A stretch of 64,000 bases of DNA from positions 62,001 through 126,000 of the forward strand of contig NZ_CP139969.1 of assembly GCF_034424645.1 (NCBI RefSeq), in the 5' to 3' direction. This DNA comes from Bordetella avium. GTDB taxonomy: Bacteria; Pseudomonadota; Gammaproteobacteria; Burkholderiales; Burkholderiaceae_B. The translations under genes were made by a program, and so were the position numbers. Each line of letters begins with the position of its first letter. Positions within the stretch are counted from its first letter, which is position 1. Positions 1 to 8,645 of this stretch are shown here, in pieces. A model generated the notes under the pieces. It saw only the letters and a list, made by a program, of their open reading frames with translations, was not told the origin of the DNA and did no database searches.

Positions 1-166
1 CATTGCCCTGGCTGCTCTGGCGGGTGGCGCGGTCTACGAAAGGCATGGGCGCCTTGGTGACATAAAACGCCACCGCTGACGCCAGGATCAGGCCAATCAA
101 TAGACCGGCCAGCACGCCATAAAGCGTGCTGCCGCCTTGTGAGCTGGATCTGCGTTTGCTGGCCAT
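1..166 (-). CDS. SPOR-domain cell-division type protein, N-terminus only
   Basis: Partial gene; its 3' part lies before the window. The visible 55 codons encode a short basic N-terminus (MASKRRSSSQGG), one transmembrane segment at about residues 15-36, and the start of a periplasmic linker (APMPFVDRATRQ). This layout is that of FtsN-like, peptidoglycan-binding SPOR proteins, which in Bordetella relatives sit directly downstream of argS, as here (8 nt gap). The SPOR domain itself is not in view, so the name rests on the N-terminus and on context. Probably cotranscribed with argS. Confidence 0.6.
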   Translation of the reverse strand, partial: MASKRRSSSQGGSTLYGVLAGLLIGLILASAVAFYVTKAPMPFVDRATRQSSQGN

Positions 167-174
167 GGAGGGGC

Positions 175-1860
175 TTACATGCGCTCGAGCGCCGTCACGC
201 CCAGGAGGGCGAGGCCATTGGCCAGCACCTGCCGCGTGGTGGCCGCCAGACGCAGGCGGGCCTGCTTCAGGCCCTCGTCGTCGACCAGCACGCGCTCGGC
301 GTTATACCAACCGTGGAAGTCCGAGGCGCAGTCACGCAGCCAGAAGGCGATGTGATGCGGCGCCAATTCCTGGGCGGCCAGTTTCACCACATTCGGGAAT
401 TCGGCCAGACGTTGCATCAGCGCAAATTCGCTCGGCGCGGTCAGGCGCGCAGCGTCGGCGGCGGCAATGGTGGCGTCATCCAGGCCCGAACTGGCGATCA
501 TGCTGCAAATGCGGGCATGGGCGTACTGGATGTAATAGACCGGATTCTCGTCGCTCTTGGACAGGGCCAGATCAATGTCGAACACGAATTCGGTGTCGGC
601 GCGGCGCTGGATCAGGAAGTAGCGCACCGCATCGCGGCCAACCCATTCGATCAGGTCGCGCATGGTGACGTAGCTGCCGGCCCGCTTGGAGATCTTGACC
701 TCTTCGCCGCCGCGCATGACCTTCACCATTTTGTGCAGCACATAGGCGGGGAATTCTTTGGGAATGCCCTCTTCCAGACCCTGCAGGCCGGCGCGCACCC
801 GGGCTACCGTTCCATGATGATCGCTGCCCTGGATATTGATGGCGTGGTGAAAGCCGCGCTCCCACTTGGCCAGGTGGTAGGCGACATCCGGCACGAAATA
901 GGTATAGCCGCCCTCGCTTTTGCGCATGACGCGGTCTTTGTCATCGCCCGTGCCCAGCTCAGTGGTGCGCAGCCAGAGCGCGCCATCCTGCTCATAGGTA
1001 TGGCCCTTGGCAATCAGGGTCTCGACCGTGCGCTCGACGCGGCCCGAGGTGTAGAGCGAGCTTTCCAGAAAGAAGTTATCGAACTTCAGACCGAAAGCTT
1101 GCAGGTCCAGATCCTGTTCGCGGCGCAGATAGGCCACCGCAAAGGCGCGGATATCTTCCAGGTCGTCGATATTGCCGCTGGCCTGCACCGGCTCGCCATC
1201 GGCGGCCTGCACTGACGCCTGGGCAAGGTAGTCGCGGGCGATGTCGGCGATGTAGTCGCCCTTATAGCCGTCAGCCGGCCATTCCGGGGCGTCCGGGCCG
1301 ATGCCGCGGGCACGCGCCTGCACGCTGATGGCTAGATTCTGGATCTGATTGCCGGCGTCGTTGTAATAGAACTCGCGGGTCACGTCCCAGCCGCTGGCGT
1401 CAAACAGGCGGCAGATGGCGTCGCCCAGCGCAGCCTGGCGGGCATGGCCGACATGGAGCGGGCCGGTCGGGTTAGCCGAGACGAATTCGACCAGCACCTT
1501 CTCGTCCCGGCGTGCGGCGCGGCCGAAGGCCGCGCCTTGCGCGGACACGGCCGCCACGACGGCCTGCCGAGCCTGTGCCGTGAAACGCAGATTGATGAAG
1601 CCGGGGCCGGCGATCTCGGCGCTATCGACAATGGCGCGCGCTTGCGGATCGGCCAACAGCGCGTCGACGATGCCCTGCGCCAGTTCGCGCGGGTTGCGTT
1701 TCGCCGGTTTGGCTAGCTGCATCGCCACATTGGTGGCGACGTCGCCGTGTGCGGCGACTTTGGGCCGTTCCAGGAGAATGTCGGGGCTGGCCTCGGGCAG
1801 AATGCCGGCGACAGCGCGGGCGAGCAGAGAGATGAGGTGTTGTTGTTGCTCGGGGAGCAT
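175..1860 (-). CDS. argS: Arginyl-tRNA synthetase
   Basis: Class I aminoacyl-tRNA synthetase that charges tRNA-Arg with arginine in the cytoplasm. 561 residues from the ATG at 1860, close to the family length. The open frame reaches a TTG two codons upstream, but the ATG is preferred. Visible signatures: an N-terminal Arg-S domain; the HIGH-type motif ([12 protein letters not shown], near residue 135); the KMSKS-like loop as [12 protein letters not shown]; and the C-terminal anticodon-binding helical domain ending in LGVTALERM. No frameshift or missing motif. The SPOR gene follows on the same strand. Confidence 0.97.
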   Translation of the reverse strand: MLPEQQQHLISLLARAVAGILPEASPDILLERPKVAAHGDVATNVAMQLAKPAKRNPRELAQGIVDALLADPQARAIVDSAEIAGPGFINLRFTAQARQAVVAAVSAQGAAFGRAARRDEKVLVEFVSANPTGPLHVGHARQAALGDAICRLFDASGWDVTREFYYNDAGNQIQNLAISVQARARGIGPDAPEWPADGYKGDYIADIARDYLAQASVQAADGEPVQASGNIDDLEDIRAFAVAYLRREQDLDLQAFGLKFDNFFLESSLYTSGRVERTVETLIAKGHTYEQDGALWLRTTELGTGDDKDRVMRKSEGGYTYFVPDVAYHLAKWERGFHHAINIQGSDHHGTVARVRAGLQGLEEGIPKEFPAYVLHKMVKVMRGGEEVKISKRAGSYVTMRDLIEWVGRDAVRYFLIQRRADTEFVFDIDLALSKSDENPVYYIQYAHARICSMIASSGLDDATIAAADAARLTAPSEFALMQRLAEFPNVVKLAAQELAPHHIAFWLRDCASDFHGWYNAERVLVDDEGLKQARLRLAATTRQVLANGLALLGVTALERM

Positions 1861-2043
1861 GGGCAATTGGCAGAATTGATGTCAGAGAGCGGCGCCCCTC
1901 GGTAGGCCGGACGAGCGCGCGAAAAGTGCCTAGATGATAGCGCGAACCGGGGTTTTTCCCGGCCTGCGGGCGGCGCTGGCCTGAGTTGGCAGATGGGGGA
2001 CTGATCGGGTAGTGTATGAAATTATCCTGTCGGGAGACACAAG

Positions 2044-2385
2044 ATGCTGATCACCTTCCATTCCAAGGCCACTGCCGAGGTTTTGATGCGAACCTCGGAT
2101 GCGGCGCCGCTTCTTCAATTAATCGGCAAACTGGATAGTGACCACATTCCCGAACAGGGGGTGTTCACGCCTGAACAACTGCCTGCGGCCATCGCCGCGC
2201 TGGAGGCGGCTATCGCAAGGCAGTCCGCGCCGGCCGACGATGAGGATCACCCCGACAAAGAGCCGGTGCATCCCGTAGATCGTGAGGTGAGCCTACAGCA
2301 GCGCGCCTACCCTTTGCTGGACATGATGCGCCAGTCATTGGCCGCCCGTGCCAGCCTGACCTGGAGCGTCAGCCGGGGCTGGTAA
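2044..2385 (+). CDS. DUF1840 family protein
   Basis: 113-residue cytoplasmic protein. The start MLITFHSKATAEVLMRTSDAAPLL is typical of the DUF1840 family of betaproteobacteria, whose function is unknown. A GGGAGA ribosome-binding site precedes the ATG. The middle is acidic (DDEDHPDKEP), followed by a predicted helix (LLDMMRQSLAARASLTW). It is divergent from argS, with about 180 nt between them. Family assignment is by recognition of the N-terminal pattern; no catalytic residues are evident. Confidence 0.8.
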   Translation: MLITFHSKATAEVLMRTSDAAPLLQLIGKLDSDHIPEQGVFTPEQLPAAIAALEAAIARQSAPADDEDHPDKEPVHPVDREVSLQQRAYPLLDMMRQSLAARASLTWSVSRGW

Positions 2386-2467
2386 GGTCCGCCAATGTCA
2401 TCCGCCCGACAATGCCAGGCCGGATTTTTCTGCATACTGCTCTCCAACCTTTCCCAGGAGATTTTGC

Positions 2468-2785
2468 ATGCGTAGCGACGTCACCGTGATTTTCGACGCC
2501 CGCCGTTCGCTCGACCTCAATGTTCAGGTGGAACCTTCGCGCCAAGCCGCGATGGCCGCCCGCGACTGGTTCGACAGCGCTTGGGAAATGCTGGGATGCG
2601 AGCCGCTACGCCCCAGTGGCAAGGTGTTATTGCTGGATAAGATCATGGGCGTGGCCGATGCGCTGGGCTATGACACCCTGTCGAGTGACGCCAAAGAGGC
2701 GCACGAGTTCGCCGCAAACACCGCGCTTGCGCTCGAAAAGCCCCGTGTCATCGTGGATTTGCCGGGCCTGTCTGTCGGCTATTGA
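2468..2785 (+). CDS. Small conserved hypothetical protein
   Basis: 105 residues, no signal peptide and no membrane segment. A clear AGGAGA site lies 7-8 nt before the ATG. The sequence (MRSDVTVIFDARRSLDL..., KVLLLDKIMGVADALGYD, ending VIVDLPGLSVGY) is not one I can place in a named family. It follows the DUF1840 gene by 82 nt on the same strand and may be cotranscribed. Function unknown. Codon use looks like its neighbours, so I take it as a real gene. Confidence 0.7.
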   Translation: MRSDVTVIFDARRSLDLNVQVEPSRQAAMAARDWFDSAWEMLGCEPLRPSGKVLLLDKIMGVADALGYDTLSSDAKEAHEFAANTALALEKPRVIVDLPGLSVGY

Positions 2786-2959
2786 TCTCGGCCCACAGAA
2801 GGAGATCCTGACGCGGACATGGCCTCGCGTGCAGCAGGATCGGCTGGGCATCCACCGAATGCGGGATGATCAGCCGTCCCTGCACCTTGTTCCCGGGGGG
2901 GCGGCGCTTTAACCATTAGGCAAACTGACCTCGCGCTTCGTAAGCATGAGCCGCATCGC

Positions 2960-3775
2960 TCAGTTGTCGATCAGCTCACCGTCCTCGTGAAAGGGGTAGG
3001 GTCCGGGATAGTTGCCGATATACGCATGGTGGGTGATCAGTTGTCCGTTACGCCACAGATGCAGGTGGTAGGCAGGCGGTTCAAAGTTGAAGGCGGACGG
3101 ACCTTCAGGTCGCAGGTCCAGCACCACTTGATGCGCCGTGGATGCGCAGGTCGAAGCGATGGTGCCGCCAAAGCGCTGGAAAATGGTTCGGTGCAAATGA
3201 CCGCTGACGATGCGTTCGATGTTGTCATAGCGGCGAACCAAAGCCTCCAGCTCCTTGGCTCCCTGCAGCAGTCCGATCTTGTCCATATGCGCGATCCCTG
3301 TTTGGAAAGGCGGATGATGCATTGCGATAAGGGTTGGTCGTCCCGGCGCCTCGGCAAGACGTTCCTCGAGCCAGTTCAAGCGCCGCGCACAAAGCACGCC
3401 GTGGCTTTGCATCGGCTCCACCGTATCCAGCATGATGAGTCGCAAGGGGAAATGTTCCACGGTGTACTGTATGAACTCGCCTTGCAGATAAGGGTGGTCT
3501 GGAAAGGCGGCGCGCAAACTGTCGCGCGCATCGTGATTGCCAGGCATCAGATAAAACGGCGTCTGCAACGGCGCCAGCAGTTCGCGCAGATGCGTGTATT
3601 CCGCAGGGCGGCCGAAATCTGTGAGGTCTCCCGAGAGGATGATCACATCGGGGGCCGGGTCCAGCGCATTCAGCGTCGCGACGGCAGGCGGCAGATAACG
3701 GTCGGTTTCGACGACGCGATAGGCTTTCTGGCGGGGAAGACGGATGTGCAAGTCAGAGATTTGGGCGATAAGCAT
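2960..3775 (-). CDS. Calcineurin-like metallophosphodiesterase (GpdQ/CpdA type)
   Basis: 271 residues from the ATG at 3775 (a TTG lies three codons upstream). All metallophosphoesterase motifs are present: DLH near the N-terminus, GDLTDFG, GNHD, HHPP and GHLHR, which bind two metals. Relatives hydrolyse cyclic nucleotides (CpdA) or glycerophosphodiesters (GpdQ). It begins 16 nt after the ABC-transporter ATPase gene and is the last gene of that operon. I infer that it cleaves an imported phosphodiester, or one made from the imported compound, in the cytoplasm. The exact substrate cannot be read from sequence. Confidence 0.85.
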   Translation of the reverse strand: MLIAQISDLHIRLPRQKAYRVVETDRYLPPAVATLNALDPAPDVIILSGDLTDFGRPAEYTHLRELLAPLQTPFYLMPGNHDARDSLRAAFPDHPYLQGEFIQYTVEHFPLRLIMLDTVEPMQSHGVLCARRLNWLEERLAEAPGRPTLIAMHHPPFQTGIAHMDKIGLLQGAKELEALVRRYDNIERIVSGHLHRTIFQRFGGTIASTCASTAHQVVLDLRPEGPSAFNFEPPAYHLHLWRNGQLITHHAYIGNYPGPYPFHEDGELIDN

Positions 3776-3791
3776 GTGGTGCAAAAGATGG

Positions 3792-4778
3792 TCAGAGCTC
3801 GGAGAGGATCGCGACGCTGGCTTTCTCGCCAGCTTGAAAAAGGCTGTCGGGCGGCGCCATCACGCTGAAACGTTGCCCGTCTGGCAGCGTGAGTTCATAG
3901 CGGATGGAAGTGCCTAGAAAAAAGCGAGATTCGATCAGGGCCGGCAAGGCGTCGGCATGCGCCGGATGCAGGCAGGCGTGATGCGGACGAAAACGCAGTT
4001 GGCGCTCCCCGGCGATCACCCTGCCCTCATGCGTATCGGCGCGCAACTGGCAGAGTGTGCCAAAAAAGCCCGCAATGAAATCGGTTGCGGGCTGTGTAAA
4101 TAGGGCGTGAGCGCTGCCGACCTGTTCTATTTTTCCGGCCGACATCACGGCAATGCGGTTGCCCAGCATCATGGCTTCATCCTGATCGTGCGTGACGATG
4201 ACCGTGGTCATGTTCAGGCCCCGCAGCATTTGCGCCAGCTCCAGTCTAAGTTGTTCGCGCAACTTGGCGTCCAGTGCCGTGAGCGGCTCGTCGAGCAACA
4301 GTACACGCGGCTCAATGGCGAGTGCCCGCGCCAGCGCCACGCGCTGACGCTGGCCGCCTGAGAGTTGCGAAATGCGGCGCTCGCCGTAGTCCTGCAGGCG
4401 AACGCGCTCAAGCATGGCGCTGACGCGCTCTTCCTGTTCCGACTTGGAAACGCCGCGCACTCGCAGGCCGTAGGCCACGTTTTGCGCCACGCTCATGTTG
4501 GGAAACAAGGCGTAGTTCTGAAACACCACGCCGACGCCACGCTCTTCAGGCGGAAGCTCGGTGACGTCTTCGTCGCCATAGAATACGCGGCTGCCCGCAT
4601 CGCCCTCCTCCAGGCCGCAGATGATCCGTAGCAAGGTGGTTTTGCCGCAGCCGGAAGGACCCAGCAAGGCGAGAATCTCGCCGCCGGCGATATGCAAATC
4701 CAGCGGATGCAATGCGCGTGTGCCGTCGGGCCAGGTCTTGGAACACTGTTCCAGCGTAATCGGTACGGAGTGTGTCAT
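3792..4778 (-). CDS. ABC transporter ATP-binding protein (PotA/phosphonate type)
   Basis: 328-residue ATPase subunit. Walker A (LLGPSGCGKTTLL), Q-loop (VVFQNYALFPNMSV), signature (LSGGQRQRVALARAL), Walker B (VLLLDEPLTALD) and switch histidine (VTHDQDEAM) are all intact. They are followed by a C-terminal TOBE-like regulatory domain of about 90 residues. The start at 4778 overlaps the stop of the upstream permease (ATGA), which supports it over the longer frame to 4808. It energises import with the two permeases and the binding protein upstream. Confidence 0.92.
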   Translation of the reverse strand: MTHSVPITLEQCSKTWPDGTRALHPLDLHIAGGEILALLGPSGCGKTTLLRIICGLEEGDAGSRVFYGDEDVTELPPEERGVGVVFQNYALFPNMSVAQNVAYGLRVRGVSKSEQEERVSAMLERVRLQDYGERRISQLSGGQRQRVALARALAIEPRVLLLDEPLTALDAKLREQLRLELAQMLRGLNMTTVIVTHDQDEAMMLGNRIAVMSAGKIEQVGSAHALFTQPATDFIAGFFGTLCQLRADTHEGRVIAGERQLRFRPHHACLHPAHADALPALIESRFFLGTSIRYELTLPDGQRFSVMAPPDSLFQAGEKASVAILSEL

Positions 4779-5569
4779 CTGATCCTCGAGTGTGAACGTG
4801 CAAGCCATTGCAGGCCCACCATAAGTGGCAACAGCATGAGAAGAAAGACGAGCGTGTAGGCGGACGCCACCTCCAGACGCATGGAGGCGTAGCTATCAGC
4901 CAGACCCACAGGCAATGTGGTGGTGAGCGGCGTGTGCAGCAGCCAGGTGAGATTGAATTCGCCAATAGACAAGGTAAGCACGCTGAGCGCGCCGGTGAGA
5001 ATTCCCGGCATGGCATTGGGCACGACGATGCTGAAAAATCGCCTTGTGCGAGAAGCACCCAGCGTGGCGGCTGCCTCGTCAAGGATGGCAAGGCCGGCAT
5101 CCATGCTGGCGCGTGCCGCCCGAACCATGAAAGGCAGCGTGAAGAGCACATGCCCGATCACGATGAACCAGACACTCCCGCGCAGTCCCGATACCGTGCC
5201 CCAGGAAATGATGAGGGCCAGCGCCGAGGCCAGACCGGGAACGGCAACCGGCAGGGTAAGCAGCTCTTCGCAGGCTCGGCTCAGGCGCCCGGGCAATAGC
5301 GCGAATACCCAGGCCAGCGGCACCCCCAGCGCAGCGCAGATGATCAGCGTCACGCTCGCAATGAATAGGGAGCGCCATATCGTGTCCGAGTACATCGCCC
5401 ACACCTGTTCTATCCAGCGCAGCGTCAAACCGCTGGAAAGGCCAATGAAGTAATTGCGGGTCAGTCCTGCCAGCACCGACAGGATGACCGGTCCGATAAG
5501 AAAGGAAGCCACCGCCAGCGTGAGGGCGAATCCCAGACGGGCGTCGGCTCGGGAATACAGGGTGCTCAT
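4775..5569 (-). CDS. ABC transporter permease (second subunit)
   Basis: 264 residues with six predicted membrane segments and the inner-membrane permease EAA loop (LDEAAATLGASRTRRFFSIVVPNAMPGI) that contacts the ATPase. The ATG at 5569 lies 1 nt from the stop of the preceding permease; a longer frame reaches 5611 but would overlap that gene. The family is the BPD_transp_1 permeases of the iron/polyamine/phosphonate type. It works as a heterodimer with the permease encoded just upstream. Confidence 0.88.
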   Translation of the reverse strand: MSTLYSRADARLGFALTLAVASFLIGPVILSVLAGLTRNYFIGLSSGLTLRWIEQVWAMYSDTIWRSLFIASVTLIICAALGVPLAWVFALLPGRLSRACEELLTLPVAVPGLASALALIISWGTVSGLRGSVWFIVIGHVLFTLPFMVRAARASMDAGLAILDEAAATLGASRTRRFFSIVVPNAMPGILTGALSVLTLSIGEFNLTWLLHTPLTTTLPVGLADSYASMRLEVASAYTLVFLLMLLPLMVGLQWLARSHSRIR

Positions 5570-5570
5570 A

Positions 5571-6380
5571 TCAGGCCGTGGCTCCCATCCGAGCGCCCGC
5601 ATGGGCGACATACATGACGGCCCAGGACGCCGCGCCGAGCAGGATCGAAAGCGCCGCCGCCACGGGGATATTGGCGTAATTGGTGAATTCGTTATAGATC
5701 GTCAGGGGTAGTACATCGATCTGCGCGGCCAGCGTGAAAGCCGTGCCAAATGCGCCCATGCTGGTGGCGAAACTGATCGCGCCTGCCCCTGTCAGTGCTG
5801 GCATGAGTGCGGGCAACTCGATATCGATGAAGCGTCGCCACGGCGAGGCTCCCAGGCTGCGCCCCGCTTCGAGCAGGCTGGGGTCTATGCCTTGCGCGGC
5901 GGCGGAAATCATGCCGATCGTGCGCGGCAAAGAGAAATACAGATAACCGAGAAACAGCCCGCCCATGCCATAGGCGAACACGACAGGCTCGCCCGTCAGC
6001 CAGCGGCTTATGGCGGAAATAATCCCTTGGCGGCCAGCCATCAAAATAATAAAAAAACCCACCACCACGCCAGGAAAAGCCAAAGGGAATACCAGCATGG
6101 CCATCAGCAGGCGGCGGCCAGGAAACACCGGACGCCAGGCCAGAAAGCGCCCGACAGGCAATGACAGCACAAGCGTGATCAGGGTCGACCCCAATGAGAG
6201 CGCGACCGTGTTGAACAGGCTGCGCCAATATGCCGAGTGTGTCAGCACCGTCAGATAGGCGGACTCGCCGTCGCGCACGGAAAAACCCGCCCAGGCCAGG
6301 CCAATCATGGGCAGCAGCCAGAATGCGAGAAAAACCGCGGCGGCGGGCGCAGCGAGCCACCACCAGCTGCGCCCCGACAT
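5571..6380 (-). CDS. ABC transporter permease (first subunit)
   Basis: 269 residues, six predicted membrane spans, starting MSGRSWWWLAAPAAAVFLAFWLLP. The EAA-type loop reads LLEAGRSLGASPWRRFIDIELPALMPAL. Its ATG overlaps the stop codon of the binding-protein gene (ATGA), implying translational coupling. It pairs with the second permease to form the channel. Confidence 0.88.
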   Translation of the reverse strand: MSGRSWWWLAAPAAAVFLAFWLLPMIGLAWAGFSVRDGESAYLTVLTHSAYWRSLFNTVALSLGSTLITLVLSLPVGRFLAWRPVFPGRRLLMAMLVFPLAFPGVVVGFFIILMAGRQGIISAISRWLTGEPVVFAYGMGGLFLGYLYFSLPRTIGMISAAAQGIDPSLLEAGRSLGASPWRRFIDIELPALMPALTGAGAISFATSMGAFGTAFTLAAQIDVLPLTIYNEFTNYANIPVAAALSILLGAASWAVMYVAHAGARMGATA

Positions 6381-7378
6381 CAGTTGACCTCGTTGCTGTA
6401 GCGCTCAGAAAATCCGCGTTGGACCTGAGCCATTTTTTCGTAATCGACGGGTTTGGCGCGTGCGTACTCGCTCGCTGGCAGGAACTTGGCCTGTGCTTCG
6501 GGTGATATGGCCGATACGCGAACGGGACGCAGGAAGGCGTTTGCCCAGATCGCCTGCCCTTCGTCGGAAAGTGTGAAATCCAGGACTTTGCGCGCGTTCT
6601 CGGGATCGGGCGCACCTTTTACCAAGCTCATGACATAAGGCACGACCACGGTGCCTTCGGCAGGAATCACAAAGGCGACATTGCTGTGATCTTTGTACTT
6701 CGCGCGGTAGGCGTTGAAGTCATAGTCGATCAGGATGGGGATTTCACCTGACAGCACGCGCGCATAAGCGGTTTGTTTGGGAACAATCGGTTTGTTGGCC
6801 TGCAGTTTCTTGAACCAATCGATGCCGGGGTCGAAGTTGTCCAGCGAGCCGCCCATCGCCTGGTTTACCGCTATGGCGCCGACATAGCCCGCGAAGGCCG
6901 AGGCGGGGTCGAGGTAGCCGATCATGCCGCGATATTCAGGCTTGAGAAGATCCGCCCACGACTTGGGTATGGGCTTGCCGTTTAGCGCATCGACATTCAC
7001 CATGAAGCCCAGCGTGCCGGAATGAATGGCGAACCATTTTCCATCAGGGTCTTTCATCCCCGTTGGAATCTCGTCCCAGTGCGCGGGTTTGTAGCCTTGC
7101 ACCAGACCGTCTTTTGCTGCTTGGATGCCGAAGGTCACGCCGTAATACACGACGTCGGCTACTGGGTTTTTCCGCTCGGCCGCCAGAGAAGCCAATGCTT
7201 GACCGGAGTTTTTGTTGTCAGCCGGTACATTAATACCGGTTTTCTCCTTGATGGCTTTCAGGGCAGTGCCCCAGTCGGCCCACTCGGGAGGGCAGTTGTA
7301 GCAAATGGCGTTAGCTGCCTGGGCCTCTGTACCGACTAGGGCCAAGGCGGTCAGGGCAATAGTCAGGAATCTTCTCAT
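6380..7378 (-). CDS. Periplasmic solute-binding protein of the ABC importer
   Basis: 332 residues. A signal peptide (MRRFLTIALTALALVGTEAQA) is followed by the mature protein. The fold resembles the iron/polyamine/2-aminoethylphosphonate binding proteins (PBP2 type), with ADVVYYGVTFGIQAAKDGL and IDYDFNAYRAKYKD segments. The start at 7378 has a GAGGAG site 10 nt upstream at 7389-7394; the open frame to 7765 is only read-through antisense to the regulator side. A CYNC pair lies just after the cleavage site. The partner genes and a phosphodiesterase suggest a phosphorus-containing ligand, but this is inference. Confidence 0.87.
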   Translation of the reverse strand: MRRFLTIALTALALVGTEAQAANAICYNCPPEWADWGTALKAIKEKTGINVPADNKNSGQALASLAAERKNPVADVVYYGVTFGIQAAKDGLVQGYKPAHWDEIPTGMKDPDGKWFAIHSGTLGFMVNVDALNGKPIPKSWADLLKPEYRGMIGYLDPASAFAGYVGAIAVNQAMGGSLDNFDPGIDWFKKLQANKPIVPKQTAYARVLSGEIPILIDYDFNAYRAKYKDHSNVAFVIPAEGTVVVPYVMSLVKGAPDPENARKVLDFTLSDEGQAIWANAFLRPVRVSAISPEAQAKFLPASEYARAKPVDYEKMAQVQRGFSERYSNEVN

Positions 7379-7398
7379 GCTGATGCAGCTCCTCGGAA

Positions 7399-8466
7399 TC
7401 AATGTGGGGAATGAACACCAACCGAGGCACCAGGAAATATCCGGTGTGGCACCACGGTACTGGTCAGGGGGATGTGCTGCTTGAGATAGGCAAGCAGTTT
7501 TTGGCAGGCGATCCGCCCGATATCGGAACTGGGCTGGGATACGGTGGTCAACTGAGGGGTGTACATGGCGCCGAACACAATGCCGTCGAAGCCGCAGATG
7601 GCAATGTCGTCCGGGATTCGGATGCCGAACGCATGCAACTGCGACATCAGCGAGAGCGCCAGAAGATCGTTGGAGCAGATGATGGCCGTTGGCGGATTGG
7701 ATGAAAGCCAGTTTTTCACCAACTGCGGTTCGCATTGCGTGTGCGAAGGCAAGACATAGTGACAAAAGCGGCTCAGTTTGAGCCGCCGTGCCACCTGACG
7801 CACACCCAGCAGGCGTCTAGCTGCACGGTCTGAGGTATGTAGCGGGCCCGACAGAAAGGCGATGTTCTTGTGCTGGAAGCTCGCGACGTATTCGGCCAGA
7901 TCTCGTCCGGCGAGTTGATCGTCGATACTGACCGAAGGCACACCTTGAATCGTGCTGTAGGCAAGGATGTAAGGCATTGCTTTTTCTTCTCGCAATACCT
8001 TGATGGCTTCGGATTCCTGAGCGCCACCGAGCGTCAGGATAAGGCCATCGACTTGATGGTCCAGCAACATGTGCAGGCTTTCAAGTTCAGTCTTGGTGCA
8101 ATAGTCTGTCGTTGCAACCATGATGCTGTAGTTCAGTTTTTGTGCATCGCGGCAAGCGCCATCGAAACACTCTGCAAATGCGGGATTGTTTAGCGTGGGC
8201 AACAACACGCCCAGTGTTCTTGTCGCGCCTTGCCTAAGGCTGCGCCCGACCAGATTTGGCCTGAAACCGTGTTCCAGGGCGATTTTTTCCACGTGCTGTC
8301 GAGTTTCAGGCCTAAGTAATTCGGGGCGGTTGAAAGCCCGGGATACGGTGGCTGTTGAGACACCTGCCTTACGAGCGATTTCGACAATGGAAGTGCGAAG
8401 CGAAGCTTTCGATGTCACGACGGAGGGCAGCATTAATGCTTTTATAGAGTGACAAAGATATGTCAT
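7399..8466 (-). CDS. LacI-family transcriptional regulator
   Basis: 355 residues. The LacI helix-turn-helix (IVEIARKAGVSTATVSRAFN) and hinge (HGFRPNLVGRSLRQG) precede a periplasmic-binding-type effector domain (LGVLLPTLNNPAFAE ... AIICSNDLLALSLM ... DIAICGFDG). The ATG at 8466 has an AGAGG site; an internal ATG at 8433 would also keep the whole HTH. It lies 20 nt upstream of the binding-protein gene on the same strand, so the regulator and importer form one operon. It probably binds the palindrome at 8521-8536 and is relieved by the imported compound. Confidence 0.92.
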   Translation of the reverse strand: MTYLCHSIKALMLPSVVTSKASLRTSIVEIARKAGVSTATVSRAFNRPELLRPETRQHVEKIALEHGFRPNLVGRSLRQGATRTLGVLLPTLNNPAFAECFDGACRDAQKLNYSIMVATTDYCTKTELESLHMLLDHQVDGLILTLGGAQESEAIKVLREEKAMPYILAYSTIQGVPSVSIDDQLAGRDLAEYVASFQHKNIAFLSGPLHTSDRAARRLLGVRQVARRLKLSRFCHYVLPSHTQCEPQLVKNWLSSNPPTAIICSNDLLALSLMSQLHAFGIRIPDDIAICGFDGIVFGAMYTPQLTTVSQPSSDIGRIACQKLLAYLKQHIPLTSTVVPHRIFPGASVGVHSPH

Positions 8467-8520
8467 TGCCTCTGTTTTTTATGAAATGCTAAATACGAAT
8501 CAGATACTAAGAAATCTCTG

Positions 8521-8536
8521 GTATCACCGGTGAGAC
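8521..8536. promoter_or_regulatory. Putative LacI-family operator
   Basis: GTATCACCGGTGAGAC is palindromic at 14 of 16 positions, with a perfect TCACCGGTGA core at 8524-8533. The ACCGGT centre matches operators of LacI-family repressors such as E. coli GntR (ATGTTACCGGTAACAT). It lies about 55 nt upstream of the lacI-type start and about 110 nt upstream of the amidase start, so it could control both directions. No footprint or second copy is visible. Confidence 0.5.
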
Positions 8537-8645
8537 GTAGTTTTTGTGTTATCGCAATTTTGCAGATGGCCGGTGCTTACTTCTACACTCCGAGTTGATA
8601 CGTCGGCATTGCACAATGACGTACGACCGACATGGGGTATTGGGG

